Assembly (NCBI GenBank): GCA_029204225.1
Contig: CM055097.1
Location: forward strand, 4,527,059 to 4,591,058
Reading direction: 5' to 3'
Source of the DNA: Diphasiastrum complanatum
Taxonomy: Eukaryota; Streptophyta; Lycopodiopsida; Lycopodiales; Lycopodiaceae
DNA: 64,000 nucleotides
Within the stretch, counting starts at the first letter, position 1. Every line of letters begins with the position of its first letter. Position numbers and translations under genes: made by a program. A model generated the notes under the pieces. The model was given only the letters and a program-made list of their open reading frames with translations, searched no databases and was not told the DNA's origin. This document shows, in pieces, positions 35,036-45,892 of this stretch.

Positions 35036-35919
35036 TTCTCACTATTCTAGATTTCCAAATCCATGAAACTAGTGTCTAGAAATGGATAACTAATGAAGCT
35101 TTATGAAAACTTCAATTTTCAGATCTGATGTTCAGATTTACAGATCTGAAAATAAGAACTTCAAAATGACAAAAAACAGAACTTCAAAACTTGTTTTATG
35201 CACAAAGTTACACTACCATTCCCTTCCTACATTGTCGTTTTCATGAAACTAGGAGATAGGAAGGTGTAACTAATGAAGTTTGGATGAAAACTTCACTTTT
35301 CAGATCTGATTTTCAGATTTACAGATTTGAAAAATAGAACTTCAAACAATTTATTTATGCAAAAAAACACTAGTTTTGATCAAAACACATAGCTAGAATC
35401 AATCTTTTTGCAAAAAAAAGTTTGTGTATGTAGAGGAAGACTTCCTCTAATCATCCCACAAATCTTTTTTCAGAATTTTCAAAAACCCAAAGCCCACTTT
35501 AAAACTTCTCTAACATGATAAAAAATTAGCCCCTAAACAATTCTATAAGCATCACTACTCTCTTCCAAAGAGAACTAGATTCATTGGGTACTTCAACTAC
35601 AAGCTTCCTACAACTAGAAAAGCCTATAATCTTCCCCAAAAAAATTTAGTTGGTGATCTTAATAGAACTTGAAGAAGGTTAGAAAGGTTACCATCCTTTG
35701 TCTAGCTATGATACCACTTTTACAAGTAGAGGTGAGAAAATCCACCAAATCCAAGGTAGAGCCTCCAAATGTCCTCCAAACAACCTACAAGCTTCAAGAT
35801 GCTCCCCAACTCCAAGCTAGGATGCCTCCACTTGCAAGTAAGGATCTGCAAGCCTCCAAGGATCTCTCCTCCACCTGTGTCCCTACTCTTTAAACACAAA
35901 GATAGATAACAAGCTGGCC
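35036..35919. other. Non-coding insert with ~180-bp tandem duplication and tRNA-Met-like PBS
   Basis: Two copies of a ~120-bp phrase lie at about 35062-35190 and 35243-35360, sharing CATGAAACTAG, TAACTAATGAAG, GATGAAAACTTCA, TTTTCAGATCTGATKTTCAG and ATTTACAGATYTGAAAA. At 35705-35716 the plus strand reads gctatgatacca, the complement of a TGGTATCATAGC primer-binding-site-like motif, matching the one at 14825-14837. The segment may be an LTR plus leader of another minus-strand element. Confidence 0.5.
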
Positions 35920-36480
35920 TCAAGTATTCACCTGCTTATGGTTGGGTGAGGCTTGGGTACCAGACACTATGCCTATGGCAGCAAGGGCGGCCTCCGTCAC
36001 ACGCACCTTGTGTGTGGCTCCCTGAAAGGTGATGTAAAACTTGGATTTCTCTTCCTTCCACGTACTGAAGGCAAGAGTGATGAAATCCATATTGATTCTT
36101 CTGGAAAAGGCTCTCTCATGAATACCCATTGCAATAAGCAGAGGCTCCGCAAGGGTCATCCACTGAGTGACCATGCTTGTGCTAGGAAGTATCATGATAT
36201 CCGTTGCAGATGGGACATCACGATGGATAGTATAACGAGGTGATTGTGATGTATCTGTGGAAGACATGATGATCAGAAATATAAAGTAAGACGCGCAAGT
36301 GTATAACAAAAAATAGTTCAGAAAGTTTGGAAGGCTTTGGTCGAGAGAAAAATTGGCAAGAGCTTCGCTAGCACAAGTGAGGAATGAATCGAATTCAGCC
36401 AATTTATAGGTGAATTTGGAGGGTCCATTACACTGAATACTAGTTTGGCTGATCAGTTCTGAACAAAAGTTTGCAGGCAT
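35920..36480 (-). mobile_element. Gypsy-associated ORF, 186 codons (ORF1-like)
   Basis: Intact minus-strand frame 36480-35920. The likely functional part begins at an internal Met, MSSTDTSQSPRYTIHRDV, and contains MDFITLAFSTWKEEKSKFYI, TFQGATHKVRVTEAALAAIG and IVSGTQ. The pattern of W plus a beta-strand-like FyItF, then vtE.aLaaigi.sG, resembles the N-terminal ORF1/Gag-like domain of plant Athila/Tat gypsy elements. That is a pattern-level match only. It is adjacent to the TTCGC-rich leader-like region, consistent with a first ORF of a minus-strand element. Confidence 0.5.
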
Positions 36481-37080
36481 GTACAGTACTATGAAAATAG
36501 GCTATAAAAATCTCGGCGAAGGTTTTTGAGGATCTGAACCTATCCAGCAAACGTATTCCAAGCGAAGGATGAACCTTCGCCTAGGAGGGTCCTTCGCCCA
36601 AGCACTGTCATAAATGTATTTTTTCAAGATCTGAACCTATGGCCAACCTAATTTTGACATTTTAAGACTATCTAGCATATCAGCGAAAGTTCATAATGAG
36701 AGTAAGGTGCTCGACGAAGGTTCCCAAAATGGCATATTGATGATCATTCGCCTGACTCAAAAAATGGATTTTTTTCTTGAAAAGGACCTTCGCCAACTCA
36801 GTATAGATATATCTGAAGTGGATGTACAGTCTGGAGGCTCAACGAAGGTTTTTGATACTGTATAGGCCAAATCTGACCAAAATAGTGACTTTATAATGCT
36901 TTTTCCATCAAAAATATTGTCCTCCCTTTTTCCCATGCTGATGACTTTTCTGACTTTTGCTCATCAGTCTTTTCTCATTTTTTTTTAATTGTCTTTTTCA
37001 AAACAAAAATTGAACAATTAAATTTTTAAAACAAACAACTGAAAAACAAATAAAATTAAAAAAAATTGAGATCATGCTGA
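36481..37080 (-). mobile_element. TTCGC-word-rich leader-like region
   Basis: Between 36515 and 36850 the words CCTTCGCC / GGCGAAGG and close variants occur nine times in both orientations (near 36515, 36562, 36574, 36591, 36682, 36713, 36746, 36787, 36842). No frame is open. The remainder to 37080 is A/T-rich. By analogy with element A, such words mark the leader between the primer-binding site and the first ORF. Confidence 0.5.
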
Positions 37081-39108
37081 ACAGGCGGAGCAGGCTGCAA
37101 AACTTGCGTAATCAGTTGTCATTAATCGGAGTATTAAATCGTGTTCCGTCCAAGTGTTCAAGAATTACTGCACCATAGTTCAGGATTTCCTTCACTTTAT
37201 ACGGGCCTTCACCGGTAAACTTCAATTTTCCCTTGACCAGCTTGGTTTTGTACATCAGTGCAAGATCTTCTGCTTTCAGATCTTTTTTGTGCAATCGACG
37301 ATCGTGCCATGCCTTGCGACGGGCTTTCTCTGCTGCTAACGCATGAACTGCCATCAATCGGGTTTCACATAATTTGTGCAACGCTTCATGACGGAGTTGT
37401 AAAGGCTTATCATCATTTAACCGTTGTATTGCCGCTATGCGTAAAGATGGGATTAAGAATTCAATTGGCATGACAACATCTTGACCATAAACCAGTTGAA
37501 AGGGTGTTTGATTTGTACTATTTTTGTAAGCAGTTCTGAATGCCCATAATGCTGCATACAGTTTATGTTCCCAATCAGACCGACTCGCTTCAACTGTCTT
37601 TGTCATAATAGTGCAGAGAATCTTATTGGAAGATTTAGCTTGGCCATTCCCTCTAGGATAGTAGGGAGGAGTACTAAACCTGTGTATAACAAAAAAATCT
37701 TCCAGTAAACACTTTATTGTTCGATTAACAAAGTGTGTACCCCAGTCACTGACAATCTCGATCGGACATCCAAATCTGATTATAATATTTTCATACAGAA
37801 ACTTGGCCGTAAATTTTGCATCAGCAACTTTGACAGCTTTGGCAACCCATTTGGTCATATAATCAGTTGCTACGATAATGTATCGGGCCTGAGATCCTTG
37901 TGCGACAGGATGAATAGGACCAACCTAATCCAGTCCCCATCTTTCAAACGGTGCTTGCGATAAAATCGGATGCAAGAGTTCATAGTTCTGTCTAGTAGGC
38001 CGTTGTGCTCGCTGGCAAACATCACATGTCTGAATATAAGTTTCTGTGTCCTTATGAAGTGTAGGCCACCAACAACCTGATTGCAAAAATTTGCGAACAG
38101 TAATATCTGTAGAGAAGTGTCCTCCGCCCATGCCATCATCTGAAAACATGATTAAATCTGGGATTTCATGCGGTAAAACACATCTACGTAGAATATTGTC
38201 TGATCCACGACGATACAATTGTCCTACAATCAATCGATAAGGTTGAGCCTTATGAATCAATTGTCTCTTTTGTACTTTTGTCAAAGAGTCATTCGGTTGT
38301 CCTAGCATCAAATACTCAACAATGTCCGCTGCCCACTCAGGTACTGCTTCTACATAGAACAATGCAGTATATGGTAATTCATCATCCACTTCAATGTTAA
38401 GTGGTGCGGATTCAATTCGTGAAACGTGATCGGCTAGATAATGTTACTTCCCCTTTCGAACCACAATTCAAAAGTCAAATTCAGTATATAGTAGTAACCA
38501 TCTTGCAATACGTCCAGTATTGCATGTCTTGTTTACCAAGTAAAGTAACGGTTGGTGATCCGTATAAAATACAAAGTGTGTTTCCATGAGGTTAACGCTT
38601 CTCGTTCTGTTGTTGAATAATTCTTCTCCAGATTTAGCTGTCTGCTTGCAAATCGTATAGTATGTCCTTCTTATAATCACCTGGCTGCGTCAAAACTGAT
38701 CCAATGTTTTGAGACATCCATGTGAACATGAAATTCAATCGTCCAATCTGGAGAACGCAGTATTGGTGCTGAAGTTAATGCTTTTTTTAATTTTTCAAAG
38801 GCTTCCAACGCCTCTACTGTCCAAATAGGAACAATAGTCAGTTTGTATATAGGTCGTGCTAAATCCGCAAAGAAGATAATAAAAATTTGATAGTAGTTTG
38901 CATGACCCATAAACACATAAACTCCACGAATTGTTGTTGGAGGTGGCAATTCCACAATAACCTTGATTTTAGAAAAATCTGTGGCAATGCCATGTCTCGA
39001 TATCACATGCCCAAGCACAACTCTGTGGGACAAGATGCCTAATGCAAGCTAACCATCCAACAAACATGATGCAAACTGAAAAATTGGCGTAGGGCAACGG
39101 TGCCAAAA
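37081..39108 (-). mobile_element. Gypsy element C: PBS, partial RT, RNase H, integrase
   Basis: Minus strand, in order. PBS TTGGCACCGTTGCC lies at about 39106-39093. RT C-terminus 39033-38677 has LGHVISRHGIATDFSK, FEKLKKALTSAPIL and the start of RNase H (DVSKHWI). RNase H 38680-38468 has FYTDHQPLLYLVNK. The integrase zinc finger 38389-37925 has GGHFSTDITVRKFL and CDVCQRAQ. The integrase core follows to 37112, with VATDYMTKW, IVSDWGTHF, TPFQLVYGQDV and FTGEGPYKV. Breaks are a stop after WGLD (37927-37925) and two stops just after LLYTEFDF. The catalytic Glu is replaced by Lys (GQAKSSNK). RT starts after the YxDD box and lies only about 60 bp from the PBS, so gag, protease and the RT core are deleted. 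Closely related to element B. Confidence 0.9.
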
Positions 39109-39109
39109 T

Positions 39110-39560
39110 TGTAGTGGGTTTCTTTCCTTGCCTAACCTCAATCCAAGATCTAATCAATCTAGCATCAAAGAGATGAAGTTAGTTGTCACGCATAGATTCG
39201 TTCCCATGAGAGCGATAGTATAGTTCAGATTTCAGCATGAATGGAAGATTCAAATCTAACTCTAACATCCATTAACCCTAAACATTAACACTACATCCAC
39301 TAACACTAGATCCACAACAAGATAGCTTACTCTTTCTCTCTCTCCCTTTCTCCCTCATACCACCATCAAGTGTTTTAGGCCTATAACCATTAATTATGAC
39401 CATGTACACATAAGGACCCCAAATCCCTTATAGTCATAATTAACTTACGGGTTGTCGGTCTACCGGTTCCTAGCATTTACACGCTACCCGAGACCAGTCA
39501 TGGGCATGACAGCTACAACCTTCCTACTTCGGCACAAAGCTCAAGTTGTAACAACCACAA
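39110..39560 (-). mobile_element. Element C 5' LTR (outer end not resolved)
   Basis: The inner edge is TGTAGTGGGT at 39110 (plus reading), 2 bp from the PBS. TGTCACGCATAGATTCGTTC (39184-39203) is shared with LTR B at 33256-33275. Rightward the two LTRs diverge. No certain outer end was found; 39560 is an estimate. Confidence 0.55.
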
Positions 39561-41098
39561 TCACTTGCTCTTCATCAAAGAAATGCCTAACATGTTTCAA
39601 GGAAGCCTAAGCTACTTGAATTTTTTTAATTAAGCATCATTAACACAAGCAAACTATCCATTAAGGTGTTAACAATTGTTCATATTTTAGACACCTTGTC
39701 TAGTTGATCACAGACACACACAACAAGGCTTTGAGTGCTTTTTAACCCAAGAATAGACTACTTAGAGTCTAATTCATGGCTTGAGAGTTTGCTTATAGTA
39801 TATCCAAAGTTCTAGCAATCATCAATGGGATAAGGACCTTGATATAAAATGTGCAGAAACATGAACATCAACAAAAGAACCAAAAGAAGATGTAGAAGCA
39901 AAAAAAAAACATTATGAAAATAAGAATACCAACACTTTTAATTTTGGCTTATCTCTCGAGGAGCAAACCTTTCTGCCATGGAATGAGGCGCAAGTTATGA
40001 AAGAATTGGTGTTTCTTTTTCATTTGCTTTTCCTTTTTTGGCTTTCAAATCATCTCTTGCATTCAAACAACTCCTTCATTCGATCTCTTGCTTCTTCCCT
40101 AGTAAAGCCTTGATTCTCTACATAGTCAAAGAATCACATATATGCATTTAAAAATAAGTTAAAAGAAAGCATAACCAGCTTGAAACACATAATAGAAATA
40201 TGATTGATCCAATAAACTATCCATTGTGTTGCTAGTGGTTATTCATAGTTGAGCCACCTCTTTGATTGCTTGGGGGCAGACATGCAAGCTGAATTGCTTC
40301 TTTCCAAAAACATAGGACAAAGTGATGCTAAAATTACTAACACGAACAACAAGAATGGCTATGAACTTAATGCAATGGCAAGATGGTGCGATAGAAGAAT
40401 GGCTAAATGACATGTTGGAGTGATGGAACCTCTTCTTTTATTGGTGACTATTTGAGCTCCCTCTTACAAAGCAAAATAATGGCATAGACAATGAACTTCA
40501 TGTGATGGCAATATAACATAAAGTAGGACGGTTAGTGTGGGACTGCCATGGTGATGGCGAGAACATAGGATGGCAAGAATGTGACAAAATGGTGAGAACA
40601 GCATAGACATCACAATGCTAGCCAAGACATGGGGTGATGGCCTTGCATTGATACGACACTACAATTTCGAGAAGACTCACAATGTGCATTTGTCATAAAA
40701 CGCTTGTCTTAATTTTTATGGCATAAGTTTTCTTTCATACAAATTTTATAGGCATATAAATTAGGAAAAACCTATAAATTGGGTAAAGCCGCACTCATCA
40801 TTTACATGAGGGAATGAATTTTTCAATGAACTTTCCACTAAGTCAACTGGGTAGTAAAATTTTGACTCGGTCAATAGAGCCATAATTTAGTCGTGAACGA
40901 GTCATAATCTGTCTACAATCATGATTTTTAGTTCCCACAAACCCAGTGAAAAAGTCACCAAAACATTCATTCCCCCATAAAAGTTTAGGACAGAGGCATT
41001 GAAGTAATGGCTATGGTGGCCGAGCCATTTTATGGGTTGTGTAACCTAGTGAAAAGGTCACTTAAAAAAATCCATTCTAATACATACATATATTTTTC
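39561..41098. other. No gene recognised
   Basis: Only short frames and no conserved retroelement or host motif. Runs of ATGG/GATGG phrases occur near 40360-40640 (for example gcaagatggtg, gatggcgaga) without a strict period. Confidence 0.4.
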
Positions 41099-41152
41099 TA
41101 TATATATATATATATATATATATGCATGATCCTTGTAGTGATCTTGTTCATC

Positions 41153-41198
<46 letters not shown>
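41099..41198. repeat. (TA)n and (GA)n microsatellites
   Basis: A TA tract at 41099-41123 and a GA tract at 41159-41198 are separated by 35 bp of unique sequence. Confidence 0.95.
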
Positions 41199-41200
<2 letters not shown>

Positions 41201-42172
41201 GGCGATGGTGGGGAGGATGGGTTGGGCTTTGTGTACATCCTTACTACGCAATGCACGCCCTCACTTTCATCTCCTACCCATTGCTTCGTATGTTTGTCGT
41301 GCGTTTCCCTTCTCCAGCGGACGGCGCACTTCTCATAAAATGGGTCAGTTCGTTTTCCACTTATTTCGCCTCATTTCCTTTCTTCTTTTAGCTTGTACCA
41401 ATAATCACGTTCTCTTTCTGGCCTTGCTTCATCACTCACCAAAATTAAACAACAAAGACCTTCATCAGGTTGCACTTTTGTTGAATTTGGGGAAGATATG
41501 AATTGATTGGCTCACATTGTGATGGCGCATTCGTGTCCAGGAGTTGCAGGCAGTCTTAAGCTTATCCATTGTACTGATGATAAAGGTAAATTTACGATTT
41601 GCATCTTCTACTCGTACTTTGAAACATACTACACTTTGTTAGGAGGTCTTATTGAATACGATCTATTCCTATTTGTTATCTTTATTCCGTAGGCAAACTT
41701 GAGTCGTGCTTTTTATATTGTAAGGAAGAAGTCTCCTTTCCATTTTCCCTACCAGACTCCATGTGCTATGGTATCTATCCCTTATGTGCGTTTATATTCA
41801 AGGTGAATGGAGACTGGTTACAAGGCATAAACTTTTCACATGCCAAAATGTTCTCCAATGAACGGTAAGCTCATCACCATGACGAATACTTCCATAGTGC
41901 TCCATTTTTTCAAACATATGCTTTACTTGAATTCAATTTGAGCAGTGATGAGTAGCTATGAGAAGCGAAGTGGGGTAGTAGCCAAGAAGATAACTCTCCT
42001 TTTAATTCCACAGAAGAAGGCTCGGGGACAAGGCAAAATGGTAGCTCATGGGGATTCAGCTCTGAGAGGCAAAGTGGTGGCATCCACAAACATAGCTCTA
42101 ATTCACATTCCCAAAAATACTTGGGCACAAGAAATTGGTATATTATGGCTGTTAAGTGTTGGAGGCATAGCA
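41199..42172. other. No gene recognised
   Basis: Several 60-98-codon plus-strand frames overlap at 41122-41692 and 41945-42184, but they carry no domain. The section 41260-41400 is less AT-rich than its surroundings. Confidence 0.35.
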
Positions 42173-42228
42173 AATAAGTTATAGCATTATATTGTTACAA
42201 AATAAGTTATAGCATTATATTGTTACAA
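42173..42228. repeat. Exact 28-bp tandem duplication
   Basis: AATAAGTTATAGCATTATAT plus tgttacaa occurs at 42173-42200 and 42201-42228 without mismatch. Confidence 0.95.
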
Positions 42229-42249
42229 TAGAAACCTTTCTTGCCAAAA

Positions 42250-44400
42250 GTCAGGTTCGAATGTTGGAGAGCTATAAAAGATGATCTTTCTTTCTCTTGA
42301 CAATGAAGCCTTGAGGTTGAGCGACATACTTTTCGTCTTCTAAGTAACCACCAAGAAATGCTTATTTAAGATCCATTTGCTCCAAATTCCAACTATAGTA
42401 AGAAGCAAATGCCAAAATGGATTTCATAGTATGTAATTTTGCAACGGGTGCAAAGGGTTCCCATACCTTCTTTTGAACATACGCTTTTGCAAGCAATCTG
42501 GCCTTGTACTAGTCCACTTCACTATTAGAATGATGCTTGATCCTTTGGAACTACTTGGTATCAATCAGCTTCTTCGAATGTTTTTGCTCTACTAGCTCCC
42601 AAATAGAGGAATACTCCTAAGGCATAACGCCCATCCATTCTTTGCTTTGAGAAGCTTCCTCAAACGTATGCAGCTCATCATCAAGCAAAACTTTCTCCAT
42701 TAATGCAAAATTTAGACTTGATTGAGAGTTCCACCTTTCTCTCTACCTCAACCTTCTTGCCCACCTTGTTGACTCGATTCTCCTTGCTTTGGTGGTATAG
42801 TTGACGTGCTTTGTTGTTCTTCTTCTGATTTGCCTCATTTTTATGATGCTCCTCTTCATCTTTTGAAGAAGAGTTATTGAAGTCACTCATTTTCTGTTTG
42901 CTGTCCAACGGTTTTGTAGTAAAACAGCAGGCTTCTTCTCATAAAAAATGACATCTCAGCCTGCAATTTTTGTCCTAGCGGTAGACTTTCTCTTTAGCGG
43001 AATAGCCTACAAAAATGCATTTTTGTGATTTGCCATCCAATTTCTGCCTTGTTTTTACCGGCATGTGAGCACAAACCTCACATTCAAATATTCTTAAGTG
43101 AGCACGATATTTGCTTTACGCAAACTAAACCCCTCTTTGGGTGTTTTTCCATCCAATGCCGTCATAGGAGATATCCTTTCGTTATGGTGTATAGGAAGTA
43201 GTTATTTGTCGTTTGATCTCATGTTCTTTGCAAAAACATTCAAACTGATGTGAAAGATACCCTTCTTTCATATCACTTGATTTTCTTATCAACTTCATTT
43301 ATAAAGGCTTCCGTCGTTAAGGTGACCATATTGTTCATGCCAAATATGACTTTGATCATTGTGCTGTAAACGCTTTAAGATTCAAAACAGCCTCCAACTT
43401 GTACTCCACTTGCTCTAACTTTATGGACTTATTTTGTGCGCTTAATAAGTAGCTTGTCTTTGTAAATTACTACGTCTGTGTCTCAATTGGTAATGCATCC
43501 AAGTTCTTAGTAAAATTTGGGATGTATATAGCATTTTGAATTATCCCATTGTTTCCCATTTTGCGTGGGAGTGTCACCTTGGCCTTCAATTTCTTGGTTA
43601 TTAGCTTCACCAAGAATTACTTTCCTTTGTTAGCCCCTTCTCTAAGTTTTTAGAACCACTTTTTTGTTAGAAGTAGTAAATGATAATGTTAGTTTCCCAT
43701 AGGTTACTTTGACTCAAAAGGTCGAGACTTGTGTAACCATGGGTTAGGTTTATTATTTAGACCATGTTAAGTCAGTTTTAGTTGAGTTGGACCCAATTTT
43801 GGTCCAGTAGTAATTCGTGGGTCCGATTAAAGTCTAATTATGTTAAGGGACCCTATCTTGACTTTTGGGGGTGCCCTATAATTAGTAGTGGGTCTTGGAA
43901 GGTTCTAGAACTTAGAGTTTGGAAGAGTCTAGGCCCTTGGAAGGCCTATTTATATGTACTCTTTGTTCATTTGCAATTCATTCCCTTTCAAGCATTGCTA
44001 CTACTTTCTCTCTCCTTGAGGGCGCCTAACCCTCTCCCTCTTCTTCTTCTTCCTTTGTTTCTTCTTCTTGTATATGGAGATTGAATGTTAGAAGGATCTT
44101 GGCACTTTGATTTCCTACATCTTTATGAGAAGTCATATGAGAGGAAGCACTCAAATCTAGGTGACAAGGTTGATCCTTGGATGAACATTTTGCAATGGAA
44201 AGGTACTCATGACTATCCTCATTATTACCCTTGAAGTTAGAGGTTTGCTCTTGTTGTTCAAACAAGGATCTCGAGGCAATTTCTATCCTCTTTCCTATTA
44301 TGCTTTGTGCATGTTGCTCATGCAATATGCCAATTCAAAGTGACCTGGCTTGCCACATGAGTAACAAGGTCCTTTCTTTTGAATTGAATTTGCATTGTGA
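42250..44400 (-). mobile_element. Decayed copia polyprotein (element E)
   Basis: Minus strand in normal copia order: gag zinc knuckle CYSCGKPGHFELAYC (about 44385-44341), protease start HLDLSASSHMTSHKD (about 44165-44121) with the active-site DSG changed to DLS, protease end EANNQEIEGQGD (about 43605), GAG-pre-integrase LWHEQYGHL (about 43345), integrase pieces CKEHEIKRQ (about 43230) and QKCIFVGYSAKEKVY (about 43030-42985), an acidic/basic linker (42908-42681), and RT with YKARLLAKAYVQK, PFAPVAKLHT and DLKQAFLGG (about 42520-42340), ending near 42255. The protease is split by a 412-bp insertion and most of the integrase core is deleted. Many stops. The catalytic RT end and RNase H are missing. 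Confidence 0.85.
43665..44094. mobile_element. 412-bp insertion with 9-bp target duplication inside copia protease
   Basis: TGTTAGAAG occurs at 43665-43673 and 44086-44094, and copia protease coding matches the outer side of each copy, so 43674-44085 is inserted sequence. The insert has a TATA-like tatttatatg near 43950, a pyrimidine-rich tail (cttcttcttcttc) and no open frame. I see no terminal inverted repeats and no TG...CA ends. A 9-bp duplication is typical of Mutator-like elements; a retroposed fragment is another option. Confidence 0.7.
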
Positions 44401-45892
44401 CTGTGGTATCACCAACAATTTTGTTGAGTCAAGTTTTCCAAGAGATTGGGAAATGAGCAACTTGATTCAGATGTACAAAGGAGGAGTTAAGCAAGATCAA
44501 AGAACTGCCAGATAGTCATCGTAAGTAGCCTACAAGCTAGGGGCATGAAGCCGCACTACACTTAAGTCTCTAATTTATTGATTCCCATTAAATCCTGTAA
44601 ACACTTGAGAACAAAGAACAAAGGAAACAATCTAGAGCTTTATGAAATTTGAATGACCTTTGTACAATTTTATTCTTTCAAATCATGCTAGGCTTTTGTG
44701 GACTTCAATAAAACATTTGATTTCATATGATTTCATTTGATTATATGCATTAAATATTTTTGATGTTGAATGTGAAAAGCTATCACCTTCAACAATTTTC
44801 TCCTAGTTAGTTTTTTTGTCATGCCATATTCTACCCTTAAATTAGGAAAAGTCATGGCATGATGTCAATCTGGATTTATATATTTTATGAGACCATTGTG
44901 TACATCTATGTGCATGATAACAATTGTAATGTGTATTATACATTTAGCACTATGGAGCTCATTAACTAGATAGTGTAGGTGGATGTATCAAGTAAATTTG
45001 AATGTAGTATGTAATGTTCGGAACACATTGTAGCCAAGTATTAGTTGATGTGTAGCAATGTGGTAAGATGTCATTTTATTGGTGGTTGGTTGCAGTACGC
45101 AAAATTGATCTCCCTTGAAGCTTTCTTAGCAGATGCTCTACTTTATGGAAAGGCAAGTTGGAGCTGTTATTTGAACTTGATTGCTTCATGTTATAGAATC
45201 ACTGTAGCAAAATTTTCACATGGAAGTTAAAGACAATAATGATTCTATTGGGAGAAATTAAGAGGGAATGTGCTCAAATTTCTCCAGGGTATGTTGGCAT
45301 TATTGGCATTCATGCTAGACCCTCGTATACTAGCTTGGTACCTTGTGAATTTTGCAGGTGTGTACGTCTTCTTGACATGTTAACCTTCTTATTACTATCA
45401 AATCATGATTCGACATCATGAATGTAAGTCAATATTTAGTGAGCACAAAGTAGATTCAGTTTTGAGGGATTTGAAATCTCTTTTTGTTCATAGACTCTTT
45501 TATAATTTCTCTCAAAGAAACTAGATTACTAAACAATGATCATGTGTGTATGTGTACTCTTGAATGTATATGATCTTTGACATAGATTTACATTTATACT
45601 AAGATAGTTGTATGCATTTTTACTGAAGACATTTTGCTACAATTTGGATTCCTTGATTGTATAATTTTCATTGAAGTTTAAATCTCACCATTTAGTGAAT
45701 CGATCAAGGCCTTAATTATTTAAGTAGCAGGAGGTTCTTTAGAAGGCTTGACGTGCAACTAGACACCTTATCACTTTTCACAAAGCTAGTTGAATCAAAC
45801 CCAAGGCACACCAAAGTGGGCACCAAATATCCACTTCATTGATTTGTCCAGAAAGTAGATATCAAGTTACAAGCATGAACGCGTAAGAGCAC
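44401..45892. other. No secure gene
   Basis: An exon-like open segment near 45096-45150 (YAKLISLEAFLADALLYGK) follows an acceptor-like ggttgcag but lacks a normal donor, and I do not recognise it. A 60-codon frame follows at 45239-45421. The rest is AT-rich. Confidence 0.3.

Noticed and set aside
34245-39033. A single full-length gypsy element from 34 to 39 kb
   Set aside because: There are two separate integrase copies in the same orientation plus a leader/ORF1 segment between them, so at least two elements are involved.
43665-44094. Solo LTR in the copia protease
   Set aside because: The insert lacks TG...CA ends at the boundaries set by the direct repeat, and the duplication is 9 bp rather than 4-6 bp.
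45045-45230. 61-codon frame as a gene exon
   Set aside because: An acceptor-like site is present, but the only donor is GC-type and no homology is recognised.
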